Positions 8,601 through 15,518 are shown, counted from the stretch's first letter. The stretch is 15,997 nucleotides of DNA from CAYGZA01 sp964354135 (GCA_964354135.1 CAYGZA010000138.1:1-15997), one strand, 5' to 3'. Notes: generated from the sequence alone by a model not told the origin. Program-made: numbers and translations.

Positions 8601-9062
8601 GGCATGAATCGCCAATTGGCTCACCGTCTGGGCGCCGTAGAGCATGCCCCAGCGGCCTCGGCCCACGACGGTGACGCCCTCCGGAGTGATCCGCAGCACC
8701 GAGGCCTCGTGGCTGGTCTGAGGCTTGGCGAGGAACTCGTTCTGCTGCGGGCTCAACCAGGACGAATCGTATCCTTCCTCAACCGACCCAAGCCGGCACG
8801 GAACCGCGGTTCCTTGACGCGGCAGGTACCGCCGCAACGAGTCCAAGGCAATGCGTCCGGTCTTCGAGAGCCCCTTCTCCTCCGTGCAGGCGGGCGGCCC
8901 CATCTTGAGTGAGCCGGGAAGGAAACTGACTTGCTGAGGATACGGCAACAACGGGAGCGTCTGCGACTCCCCCGGCGGCTCGGCTGCTCGAGCGACCGAC
9001 AGGCACGTGAGCAACCAGAGGCAACTCCACGGCATCGGCTTAAGGTACATCAGACAGGTCAT
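5622..9062 (-). CDS. secreted GH20-related glycoside hydrolase-like protein, 1146 residues
   Basis: An exported protein resembling family 20 hydrolases. The start at 9062 is chosen because GGAGG lies six bases upstream and the product begins with a signal peptide ending VARA-AEPP; a frame open to 9119 would overlap the previous gene. Rough regions: GH20b-type alpha/beta domain 35-155 (PLLPYPQQVSF near its start, RWGMLYGAQTVSQLA at its end); TIM-barrel-like part 165-560 (LEIRDWPDVKWRCLAP; YAQERGIKMYAYTAINSFVGGY; GFDGFVWENPEANH near 330-345; WIIAESREADYVRLLGG near 450-465); helical region 640-750; beta-sandwich regions 760-900 and 930-1050. No HxGGDE-type motif is visible; Glu residues in WENPE are candidates for the barrel strand-4 position. 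Classical beta-hexosaminidases are much shorter (500-800 residues). Related barrel families such as GH67, GH84 or GH115, or a new GH20-like group, remain possible. It is the second gene of the probable operon, 26 bp after the first. Confidence 0.8.
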   Translation of the reverse strand: MTCLMYLKPMPWSCLWLLTCLSVARAAEPPGESQTLPLLPYPQQVSFLPGSLKMGPPACTEEKGLSKTGRIALDSLRRYLPRQGTAVPCRLGSVEEGYDSSWLSPQQNEFLAKPQTSHEASVLRITPEGVTVVGRGRWGMLYGAQTVSQLAIHARQFRRDWLPGLEIRDWPDVKWRCLAPALTWYSGFNRLEGYDLNNWSRDEWKWLVDWSLLHKCNAWAVCMCGYWPFALPGYPESVLEIQSDFFDPATGKKERRRFVHPNIKREFYPEVIRYAQERGIKMYAYTAINSFVGGYLLHHPDAGAGGAAELLPFHPGVDRYVDAFLGRMVETGFDGFVWENPEANHVPDQNADCYRTFWEPWAKKYGYSSAAGTNQNAAPLGVHVEYLTWLFNQYNGSVQRHAKRLGLPPREIYLVSHFLLARILDESKTPGQAKEWLDLVDRKQGTKVQWIIAESREADYVRLLGGDRVASLGGRGGACTSAMRRIASINNNWEPGSMGTGVDWERSCHRRLFEAGGSGSLGYILEWRLSEIFAYLASQYLWRQSGVPGIDNDDQFGFLDYAYRVHYGDRVGALVARALDGGSNVNEAMVIDGVYGAQYPETGQPLHRDYQYLAVQADQAVHRAEEAYRLYTGKAPNLEEPLYRQEDFRWDGYDAKADHLFKAETLRRLCVSTRRSQKMCEAAMAHRLAMRLAAEKATLAAVFGQLDRAISAAETNQRLYQLNYDDDYDWTDGLCVRLVDRLRSVRDQFVLASGLGAQRIQRAWLFDAPGKLQGWTLAHDTSPPVVGQGGLNIAATGNDPLIVLDELLSTAVSDKHFVEIRLASDRPGRAELFWTDRRDAAAPRRNHLDFGQHEPVAFNVTAGPRPLTYFLLPKWQGTLTGLRLDIPDKAKVQIRSIRIGRWPEGDWRPGADLSRPTPEAASDLAAPVLFIPWEKQTDVLPEKPAVDRPGACLVVHLGLNARRDTYCHAVVFTIQTQAGDGPWHTVFRRAVGKNSRAWESWRIPVGDLAPGKLRVRFVTDSYSRARDRTWPSWQWALWGHPQLVARTKEGQDRLLFDFARHTASARPYVRLDGDGSDRRFDRPGEDSSGASWYRVDGSGNPPVAAAAVKTPDPPIPCVAAFTPHRKGLSGLTIAEYEVDVGTRTPK

Positions 9063-9068
9063 GGCCTG

Positions 9069-9073
9069 CCTCC
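9069..9073 (-). promoter_or_regulatory. Shine-Dalgarno deciding the start of the 1146-residue GH20-like gene
   Basis: GGAGG on the minus strand, six bases before the ATG at 9062 and inside the 26-bp gap after the upstream stop codon. It argues against the longer frame that opens at 9119. Confidence 0.75.
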
Positions 9074-9088
9074 GCGTGTCACAATGGC

Positions 9089-11875
9089 CTATTGTCGCTG
9101 AATGAGGATTCTTCCCCATCGTGATGCTGCCGTGCTGCTCTCCGGCTCAACGTCGGCGAAGCGCAGCCGCGTGGCGAAGAGGGCATCCATCGGGACGTTG
9201 CCGCTATCCCAGAGAGGCACGTCCCATGCGCCGTCGGTGCCCACGCGGACCAGGACGCGGAAGGTTCCCCGCCGGATCTCGGCACGGACGCGGTACTCTC
9301 GGTTTGGCTCAATCGGACCACTTTCGGCCCGCAAACACCAGCCCTCGCTCCTGTTGAGCCATGGGCCCGGCAATTCCCGCTCGCTGCGGGTGTATACGGC
9401 GAAGCGGTTCACCGGCCCGTAGAACGAGAACCGGTAGGAGTCGACGCCGGTTTCCGTGGCCGATGCGAAGATCTGGCTGTCGATTCCCATCTTGACCGGC
9501 GTGAGCGTAAACTCGACGACCAGGGGCCGAGCGTCCTCCAACGGGAGCGCCCCGCGTGTCGCGATACCGCAGCGGTTGTCCCAACCGCCGGTGACGCTCG
9601 TCTCGAGGCGCCCCTCCGCGACCCGCGGCTTGCCGAGGACGATCCAGCGGGCAACGTCGAGCTTCTCGAAACGCTCCTCAAGGAGCACTTCGGCCGGCGG
9701 GTGGGATCGTTGCCCCTTGGCTACGTCGGATAGGTGCGATTCCACGGTCGCGATGTCACGCAACAGCGCTCCGTGCCCGCAGGGGTCGCCTTGCCGGTAC
9801 CGAGGCGCGTCATGGCGCGCGACTGCCTCGATCCTCGCGCGATGTGCGTTCCAACGATTTGCCTCAGCGGCAGCCTGCGCTGTTGCAGCCGGCGGCGGCA
9901 GGTGAGGCGCGCGGGTCAGGAATCCCTGTGTGTCGATCATCAGCACCTCACGCTCGGCGTGTGCCGCAATCTTCTCGGCCGCCAGGAGCAGGTCGTCCAG
10001 CTCGCGTTTTCCCCCCACGGACGGCCGTTGTGATTCCAGCGACCTCTGCACCTCTCGGGCCACTGCCTGGATGTCGAGCGCGGCGCTGCGGATCTTCGTC
10101 AGACCCTCCCGCGCTTCACCCGACGGCGCAGTCAGATCGCGGCATTTGCGAAATGCGCCGGTGAGCGTGTTGCCCAGGTAGCCCGCTTCCTGCGTGTCAT
10201 AAACGCCCACCACGTCGTGCAGCGTCTGGTTGGCCAGCTCCAATTGCGACTTGCACTCATCGAGCCGGTTCCAGGCCGCGGCCAGGGCGTCGGCGGCGGA
10301 ATCGGTGCGGCAGTCATAATAATGCTGCACCAGCGCCCGCGTGAAGGCTCTCTGGTAGTCCTTGAGTGGCCGTTGGGGGTGACTCCACGTCGCGTGTCCG
10401 TTGAGCGCGAACCCGTACCAAATCGAGTCGAACGCCCGCAGGCGATGTTTAGAAAACGACGCCGTGGCGGTCCCCCAGAACTCGGCGCGTCGCGGTCCTC
10501 CGCGGAGCTTGGCGGCCTCCTGGACCATCTCGGCAATGTTGTAGGTTCCCGTTTGCTCCATCGCAGGCCACGACTTGCGTGGCGACTGCGGCGACAAGTC
10601 GGCGAGGTAGAACGTGTGGTTGTACATGGCCGAGATCCCCAGCACGTCGTATCCGCGATCCATCAGCCCTCCGATGCCCTTGTAGTCGGCCCAGTACTTC
10701 CAGTAGCCCATGACGGTGTAGCGCGGGATGCGCTCGATGCCGACCCAGTCCTTGCCGGGTCCGTACATGTAGAACTCGTCGGCCCAGATGAGCGGGCGCA
10801 GGGGACGCTTCAACTCGCTGGCAAGCTCATGCACGGCTTGGATGCACTTCTCGGCGTGCCCGAGGAGAAGCTCGCGCACCGTCGCACCTGCCGCCACGCG
10901 CCGCCGGCACCTCGGGCAATAGCGGCCCTGCCACTGCATATCGATCTCGCTACAGCCGATGCCGATCAGCGGCGTGGCATCGAACCGTTGCAAAAGATCG
11001 CGGTACAAGCCCTTGATGAACGGGTAGATCTCAGGGGTCGACGGACACATCTGGCCCGGTGCAGTAGCCTCGCGGTACGGTTTGCCCGCCTCACAGCCCC
11101 ACACCAGCTCCGAGGCTTGAGCAAGGGTCTGCAGCGACGGGATGATCGTTACGTGGTAGCGTTTCGCCTCGGCCACGACCTCACGGCAGTCCGCGGCGGA
11201 GAGGGTGCCGGAATCGGTGCACGCGGGGAATGACGCGAATGGGAACAGGTTGTAGCACTCGATGACCAGGGCGTTCATCTTGAACTCGGAAAGGCGGCGG
11301 ATCTGCTCTCGCAGGTAGTCCTTGTCCACTATCCGCCCGAAACGCTCCTGTCCTCCTTCAGTATAGATGCCCCGGGTCTTGAACTCCGGGTAGTCGACGA
11401 TGGTCACAGCAGGCAGATGTCCCTGCTCCGCAAAGATGCGTGCCAACTGCCGCAGCGTCTGCGCGGCGTACAGCAGGCCGGCGGGCGAGGCCGCCGCAGC
11501 CGCAACACCGCTCCGCCCGACGGCCAGCGAGTACGCTTCCCGGGCATGCCCGTCGGCCGGCAGCGGCGGCAGGACGCACCCGGCTCCAAGCGTGAACCGG
11601 TGTCCGTTCTCCGGACCGGCCTGGCGCACTTGAACCGTGGCCCCTACGGATCGCAGGGCCTCATCGAGAATCGTTCGACAAGCTTCATGCTCCGGTCCCG
11701 TAGGCGTGGTGACCGCCACCGAGGCCCGTCGCAGCGGAAAAAGCCCTTCCTGGAGATCGAGACGCTGTGGCTGGGGAGTGAGGCGGAAGCCGAGCATCGA
11801 GCCATCGGCCGGAGGGTTTCCAGCCAGTGAGGGGCAGCAAAGCAATACGGAAACTAACAACGGTATAGACTTCAT
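9089..11875 (-). CDS. secreted GH20-type hydrolase with Ser-Glu in place of the catalytic Asp-Glu
   Basis: A 928-residue exported protein of the glycoside hydrolase 20 superfamily, whose classical members remove terminal N-acetylhexosamines using a neighbouring Asp-Glu pair. The signal peptide is MKSIPLLVSVLLCCPSLAG. Rough regions: GH20b domain 25-150 (LTPQPQRLDLQEG; LLYAAQTLRQLARI); catalytic barrel 160-520 (DYPEFKTRGIYTEGG; MNALVIECYNLFPF; IGIGCSEIDMQWQGRYCPRC at about 305-323; PLIWADEFYMYG near 360); helical stalk 530-720; concanavalin-like C-terminal domain 728-928 (LLEERFEKLDVARW). The usual GG/C-D-E motif reads G-C-Ser309-Glu310: the acid Glu is kept and the Asp that orients the 2-acetamido group is Ser. 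A CxxC (YCPRC) follows, as in some bacterial hexosaminidase-D-like members. Start: GGAGG six bases upstream of the ATG at 11875. It is the first gene of the probable four-gene operon. The fold is likely; the substrate is unknown. Confidence 0.85.
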   Translation of the reverse strand: MKSIPLLVSVLLCCPSLAGNPPADGSMLGFRLTPQPQRLDLQEGLFPLRRASVAVTTPTGPEHEACRTILDEALRSVGATVQVRQAGPENGHRFTLGAGCVLPPLPADGHAREAYSLAVGRSGVAAAAASPAGLLYAAQTLRQLARIFAEQGHLPAVTIVDYPEFKTRGIYTEGGQERFGRIVDKDYLREQIRRLSEFKMNALVIECYNLFPFASFPACTDSGTLSAADCREVVAEAKRYHVTIIPSLQTLAQASELVWGCEAGKPYREATAPGQMCPSTPEIYPFIKGLYRDLLQRFDATPLIGIGCSEIDMQWQGRYCPRCRRRVAAGATVRELLLGHAEKCIQAVHELASELKRPLRPLIWADEFYMYGPGKDWVGIERIPRYTVMGYWKYWADYKGIGGLMDRGYDVLGISAMYNHTFYLADLSPQSPRKSWPAMEQTGTYNIAEMVQEAAKLRGGPRRAEFWGTATASFSKHRLRAFDSIWYGFALNGHATWSHPQRPLKDYQRAFTRALVQHYYDCRTDSAADALAAAWNRLDECKSQLELANQTLHDVVGVYDTQEAGYLGNTLTGAFRKCRDLTAPSGEAREGLTKIRSAALDIQAVAREVQRSLESQRPSVGGKRELDDLLLAAEKIAAHAEREVLMIDTQGFLTRAPHLPPPAATAQAAAEANRWNAHRARIEAVARHDAPRYRQGDPCGHGALLRDIATVESHLSDVAKGQRSHPPAEVLLEERFEKLDVARWIVLGKPRVAEGRLETSVTGGWDNRCGIATRGALPLEDARPLVVEFTLTPVKMGIDSQIFASATETGVDSYRFSFYGPVNRFAVYTRSERELPGPWLNRSEGWCLRAESGPIEPNREYRVRAEIRRGTFRVLVRVGTDGAWDVPLWDSGNVPMDALFATRLRFADVEPESSTAASRWGRILIQRQ

Positions 11876-11881
11876 CCCTAA

Positions 11882-11886
11882 CCTCC
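11882..11886 (-). promoter_or_regulatory. Shine-Dalgarno of the first operon gene
   Basis: GGAGG on the minus strand, six bases before the ATG at 11875. I saw no convincing -35/-10 pair for the operon in the bases upstream, so the transcription start is unassigned. Confidence 0.65.
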
Positions 11887-12430
11887 GTTCTCGCAGACCG
11901 TCCGATCACGGCAGCTCTTCCGGCGTGACGACGAAGCCTTGAGTATGGGCCCTTCGCCCGGCACTACCATAGCAGGCCCCGGCCACGTCCGACAGTAGGC
12001 GATGCGCACACCCCAGGGCTAGCCGTATTGAAACCGTTGCCACGCCTGCGACAGGTCTGACCACCATGACAGACGGCCTTCCAAGCGACAGCCCTTTCAG
12101 CCGCCCGAGTTCAACAGATACGTGCAGACCATCGTGGCCTCGCGTTCCTGCCAGAAGGCAATTCCTGCCCCGCCGCCCCGCATTTCAGAAACGGTTCCTT
12201 TGATGGGCCGCCCGACCGCGTCTCACCCCTCTGGCGATGTCCTTCGGTCCCAGATTGCTCACGGGCACCGTTTGATGGAACCGCAGAAAGCGTTCCGGAA
12301 AAGGGGTGGTATTCTCGGACTTCCAGAAACCGTATGAGTTGGTGACACATTCCGCCAAATCAAGGCGGGGAGGCTTCCGCAACACTTCGTTCGAGGACTG
12401 CTCAGCGTTCACTCGCGTTCCGTCTTGCAT

Positions 12431-12455
12431 GGTCGCTGAGTCACCCGAGGCGACC
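12431..12455. repeat. inverted repeat GGTCGC/GCGACC
   Basis: GGTCGC (12431-12436) pairs with GCGACC (12450-12455) across a 13-base loop that could pair a little further. It is one of four inverted repeats clustered in about 140 bases. Confidence 0.4.
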
Positions 12456-12474
12456 CGTTGCACCAAAGTACTTC

Positions 12475-12486
12475 AACGAATTCGTT
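12475..12486. repeat. 12-bp perfect palindrome AACGAATTCGTT
   Basis: AACGAATTCGTT reads the same on both strands with no central spacer, the form of a binding site for a dimeric DNA-binding protein rather than an RNA hairpin. It lies about 300 bases upstream of the small secreted gene and 600 bases upstream of the glycan operon. Confidence 0.4.
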
Positions 12487-12501
12487 ACCTCCTTCGCCGC
12501 C

Positions 12502-12521
12502 CCGGGTAATTGCTCACCCGG
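12502..12521. repeat. inverted repeat CCGGGT/ACCCGG
   Basis: CCGGGT (12502-12507) pairs with ACCCGG (12516-12521) around the eight-base loop AATTGCTC. It is part of the inverted-repeat cluster in this gap. No T-tract follows on either strand. Confidence 0.4.
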
Positions 12522-12551
12522 CGCCCACCGTCATGTGAAGACGACCGATTG

Positions 12552-12567
12552 CCAGCCAGTATGCTGG
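12552..12567. repeat. inverted repeat CCAGC/GCTGG
   Basis: CCAGC (12552-12556) pairs with GCTGG (12563-12567) around the six-base loop CAGTAT. It is short and could be chance, but it lies close to the three repeats before it. Confidence 0.3.
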
Positions 12568-12642
12568 TCACGCTTTCGCCCACCTGGGGGATGGTTCGGG
12601 GCGGCGCCCGTCGCGGCTTGTGTCAGCGACTTGGACGAAAAC

Positions 12643-12671
12643 TTGACGCTGTGCCTGGAAGACAGTAGCAT
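12643..12671 (+). promoter_or_regulatory. sigma70-like promoter for the small secreted gene
   Basis: TTGACG (12643-12648) and TAGCAT (12666-12671) are separated by exactly 17 bases. The -35 matches the consensus at five of six positions and the -10 at four of six. The predicted start near 12678 would give a leader of about 110 bases containing the hairpin at 12716-12734. A related ACTTGGACG lies directly before the -35. Confidence 0.5.
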
Positions 12672-12715
12672 ACGTGGCGTCTCCAGCGGATGTGAACTGC
12701 GCAGAACCGACGTTG

Positions 12716-12734
12716 GCGGAAGCTTAGCTTCCGC
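12716..12734 (+). repeat. strong hairpin in the 5' leader
   Basis: GCGGAAGC (12716-12723) pairs perfectly with GCTTCCGC (12727-12734) over the three-base loop TTA. It lies 54 bases before the ATG at 12789 and 43 before its ribosome binding site, inside the predicted leader. It looks like a REP-type palindrome. It could stabilise the transcript or be a scattered genomic repeat; no T-tract follows, so a simple terminator is unlikely. Confidence 0.6.
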
Positions 12735-12788
12735 TGATTCTCACCGTGGCCGTCCACCTACAACCACGACTATTGCGAGGAAACAATC

Positions 12789-13400
12789 ATGTCACACCGG
12801 CGATTTGCTCTGTCTTTGATGGCGCTGGCGATTCTGATGCTGCCGGGATTCGGGATGCGGGCAAAGGCAGATTATGGAGTGGAGTCAAAACGTCCGCTAT
12901 CGGATCCTCGCCAGGCCAAAATCGACGAACGTTCCGTAGGCACGTGGCGGGCAACCATCCAAGACAAGCAGTACTATCTTCACGCGGGAACAGGCAATAT
13001 CGTCGGGAAGTCCAACTGGATGGAACTGGTTCTGGTCAACTCGGGCGAGAAACCATCATTCTATTTGCACCACGCAATCGGCTTTGCCAGCACCATTGGT
13101 GATCAGAGCTTTTTCAATGTTGCGAACCTGTCCGTGCTGGTATCCCAACTGCACGGATCCAAGACGGAAGAGCTGACGTCTTCGGTCGATCGGTACGACA
13201 TCCTCAAGTACGACGTGACCGAAGATCATCTCGATGTCTGGCCCGCTGATCAGAAAGTCGTTCGAGCAGCCATCGAAGCCGGCAAAATCAAGGGCACTGG
13301 CGCAACCATCAACGACACCCCGGAGAACCTCGTTCGTTTTATCAAATCGTCCGGTGCAGAGCTATGGGGCAAGAAAGTTCGATACACGCGCGTGAAGTAA
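12789..13400 (+). CDS. small secreted protein of unknown function
   Basis: A 203-residue protein with a signal peptide (MSHRRFALSLMALAILMLPG, cleavage probably before ADYG). The mature part begins with a short low-complexity link and then DERSVGTWRATIQDKQYYLHAG, followed by alternating strands (WMELVLVNSG; SFYLHHAIGFASTIGDQSFFNVANL; YDILKYDVTEDHLDVWPAD) and a helical end (VRAAIEAGKIKGTG, ENLVRFIKSSG, LWGKKVRYTRV). This pattern recalls a group of small secreted planctomycete proteins with a lipocalin-like beta-barrel look; I know no function for them. GAGG lies eight bases before the ATG, a promoter-like pair is about 118 bases upstream and a strong hairpin lies in the leader. Its base composition is visibly less GC-rich than the large genes on either side. 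It stands alone and converges with the propeller-peroxidase gene. Confidence 0.82.
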   Translation: MSHRRFALSLMALAILMLPGFGMRAKADYGVESKRPLSDPRQAKIDERSVGTWRATIQDKQYYLHAGTGNIVGKSNWMELVLVNSGEKPSFYLHHAIGFASTIGDQSFFNVANLSVLVSQLHGSKTEELTSSVDRYDILKYDVTEDHLDVWPADQKVVRAAIEAGKIKGTGATINDTPENLVRFIKSSGAELWGKKVRYTRVK

Positions 13401-13524
13401 CGCGGGCTTGCAGCCGCTGAAAAAAGCGCGGAACAGTGGCGAACCTGCCAAGCCCCAGACGCCCGCACTTGCGACTTGCCACCCGTGCGCATGGGGACCA
13501 TCCGGAAACGGTGTGCGCCCGGGA
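13401..13524. other. convergent gene gap, no clear terminator
   Basis: 124 bases separate the stops of two convergent genes. A short GCGG/CCGC stem near 13402-13417 is followed on the plus strand by a run of A, not T, and the minus strand has the T-run before rather than after a stem. Neither fits a standard intrinsic terminator. Confidence 0.45.
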
Positions 13525-15417
13525 TCACAGCGAGAGCACGTAAGCGATCAGGTCCTCGATTTCCTGCGGCGTAAGGTCCTTCAGCTTCCCGTGAAGCTGC
13601 TTGGGATCGTGCTCGGTGAGGGCTTCCTTGATGGTGGCCGCGCGCCCGTCGTGATAGTAGGGGGCGGTGCGGTATGCCTCGATCAGCGACGGCGTGTCGT
13701 AGCGGCCGTCCGGCTCGTTGGGGCTGCCCGTGCCCACGTCATGCGTCTTCTTGTCGGTGAAGTAGGGCCCTGGATGGCAGGTCGCGCAGTCGGCCTTGCC
13801 CTCGAACAGCACCTTGCCCCGCCGGGCCGCTTCAGCAAACTGCGGCAGATTCGGATTGGGCTCCGGAGTAAGCGACAGCATGTAGGCCAGCAGGTCGTCG
13901 ACGTCGGCCGGCTCGGGCACGACGAAGTGGCTGCCGAGAACGCCGGTCTCCACACACTGCCGCGGAGTTGGCCGCGTGGCACGGCGGTTGTGCGGCGGAG
14001 TATGGGGCATGTTGACCAAGCTGATGACGTCCTTGCCGTTGTCGATCCCGTCTCGCATGAAGTCCCAGGGCAGCCCGTCGACGCGACCGCCGTCGAGATG
14101 GCACGTGGCACAACTGTGCCAGTGTTGGAAGCAACGGGTGGCGTCGTGGAAGTAGATTTCGCCGCGGCGGGCGGCGTCGGGTTCGGGCTGGTCCCCCACG
14201 GCGATCGCGCGGAGCAGCTTCCCCTCGGCCGCGTCCAACACGCCCACCGTGCCGGCGTAGTAGTTGGCCACGTAGAGCCTGTCCTCGCCGGGTGAAAGGA
14301 CCAGACCGGTCGGGCCTCGTCCGCCCGAGGGTGCCCGGCGGATCGTACGCGAAATGCGGAGCGCCGTCAGGTCGTTGGTCAATTGGGCGATTTGGCGCTT
14401 GTCGTGCTTGATGCGGACCCAGATGTTGTCCCGCGTGCCCTCCTTCAGTCGGGCAATCCCGTCGGGGACGTTCCCTTCGAGCAGTTCGTGGATGCGGCCG
14501 ATGTCGAGTGTGGAGACCTCATGGACGCCGCGGTGGCTGATCCAGAGCGTCTTGCCGTCGGCCGAGCCGACCACCGCCCAGGGATCGGCCGCCCCCTTGG
14601 TCAGATCGTCCAGCAGCACGGTCGCCAACCTCGTGCCCGCACCCACGTCGATGATGCTCAAGGCGTAGGCATGGACCCAGCCCCGCTCGAGCTGCGTGAT
14701 CGGCAGGTTGAAGCGCCCCAGTGCGTGAACCACGTAGGCCCACTTTTCCTCCGGGCCGATCCACGCGCCGCCGGCCATCGTCGAGCCGGGCGGCAGCTTG
14801 ACCCGGGCGACCTGTTGCAGGGCGGCCCCATCGAGGATGCTGACCTCGGCCGCCAGCTCGGTATCCGTGCCCGCACCGCGCGGCATGAAATTCGTGACGA
14901 CCACCCGCGACTCGTCCGCGGTGATCGCCGCAAACGCCGGGTCGCGGACCACGGCAATCTCGTTGATCTGTCTGCCGGCGGCCATGTCGACGACCGAGAC
15001 CGTGTGGTTGCCGCGGTTGCAGCAGTAGAGCCGCTTGCTCTTCTCGGCCACGGCCAGCGCGACCGGCCAGGTGCCGACGGGGATCTGCCTGGTGACGACC
15101 CCTTGGGCGGTGTCCACCAGAGCGATCGAGTTTGCCTGACGCTGGGCAACGTAGAGCGTCTTGCCATCGGCCGAAAGGGCCAGGCCGTTGGGCTCGCCGG
15201 CGATCGCCACCTCACGGACCTTCTTGCCGGCCGCCACGTCGAGCACGGCGACGCACAGGGCCGTCTTGTCGGAAACGTACAGCGTCTTGCCATCGGGAGA
15301 GACAGCCACTGCCAGCGGCGAGCGGTACTCTGATGCTCGCGCCGCCACGCCCAGGCAAGCAACGGCGGCGATCGTCCCCGTCACTCTCAGAAACATCATC
15401 CCACGGATCCGCTTCAT
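13525..15417 (-). CDS. YVTN beta-propeller fused to a di-heme cytochrome c peroxidase-like module
   Basis: A 630-residue periplasmic protein. The start at 15417 gives a clean signal peptide (MKRIRGMMFLRVTGTIAAVACLGVAARA); a GTG at 15444 would add nine residues, and no start has a strong ribosome binding site. Residues 30-400 carry seven repeats of the YVTN type (SPDGKTLYVSD, SADGKTLYVAQ, KSKRLYCCN, DESRVVVTN, EEKWAYVVH, ADGKTLWISH, GEDRLYVANYYAGTV), enough for one seven-bladed propeller. The C-terminal 230 residues are a MauG/cytochrome c peroxidase-like module with two heme c sites: Cys436-Ala-Thr-Cys439-His440 and Cys544-Ala-Thr-Cys547-His548. The tail YDTPSLIEAYRTAPYYHDGRA is typical of these enzymes. 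Family members reduce peroxide or oxidise protein or organic substrates; which applies here is not visible. The propeller may be a docking or substrate-binding face. It looks monocistronic. Confidence 0.9.
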   Translation of the reverse strand: MKRIRGMMFLRVTGTIAAVACLGVAARASEYRSPLAVAVSPDGKTLYVSDKTALCVAVLDVAAGKKVREVAIAGEPNGLALSADGKTLYVAQRQANSIALVDTAQGVVTRQIPVGTWPVALAVAEKSKRLYCCNRGNHTVSVVDMAAGRQINEIAVVRDPAFAAITADESRVVVTNFMPRGAGTDTELAAEVSILDGAALQQVARVKLPPGSTMAGGAWIGPEEKWAYVVHALGRFNLPITQLERGWVHAYALSIIDVGAGTRLATVLLDDLTKGAADPWAVVGSADGKTLWISHRGVHEVSTLDIGRIHELLEGNVPDGIARLKEGTRDNIWVRIKHDKRQIAQLTNDLTALRISRTIRRAPSGGRGPTGLVLSPGEDRLYVANYYAGTVGVLDAAEGKLLRAIAVGDQPEPDAARRGEIYFHDATRCFQHWHSCATCHLDGGRVDGLPWDFMRDGIDNGKDVISLVNMPHTPPHNRRATRPTPRQCVETGVLGSHFVVPEPADVDDLLAYMLSLTPEPNPNLPQFAEAARRGKVLFEGKADCATCHPGPYFTDKKTHDVGTGSPNEPDGRYDTPSLIEAYRTAPYYHDGRAATIKEALTEHDPKQLHGKLKDLTPQEIEDLIAYVLSL

Positions 15418-15518
15418 CGAGAGTAGCCGTTCGAGGTCCGGCACACACTAAACAACCAGGTCAAACGGTACACGCGTGAGTCTACTTCAGCGCCGCGACG
15501 CCATCAAGCCAATGCATG

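Larger units (their letters stand above)
11887..12788. other. divergent intergenic region with inverted repeats
   Basis: About 900 bases between the leftward glycan operon and the rightward small secreted gene. The minus frames 12466-12185 and 12350-12111 and the plus frames 12122-12337 and 12306-12509 show no recognisable family. The section 12431-12567 holds four inverted repeats, and a promoter-like pair lies at 12643-12671. The remainder shows nothing I can support. It could contain a decayed gene or a structured RNA. Confidence 0.55.

Noticed and set aside
12066..12201. Minus-strand frame reading GTVSEMRGGGAGIAFWQERE and ending at a stop after NSGG, resembling the end of a real protein.
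   Set aside because: It is bounded upstream by a TGA, has only about 40 codons, lacks a ribosome binding site, and I cannot match it firmly to a family. It could be a decayed gene tail.
12185..12466. 93-residue minus-strand open frame in the divergent gap.
   Set aside because: No recognisable motif, no good ribosome binding site at its ATG, and it overlaps other open frames and inverted repeats.
13401..13430. Stem followed by AAAAAA after the small secreted gene, considered as a terminator.
   Set aside because: On the gene's strand the run is A rather than T, and on the opposite strand the T-run comes before the stem.
15421..15445. GTTCGAGG resembling a tRNA T-loop.
   Set aside because: The flanking bases do not form a T-stem, and no acceptor or anticodon stem is present around it.
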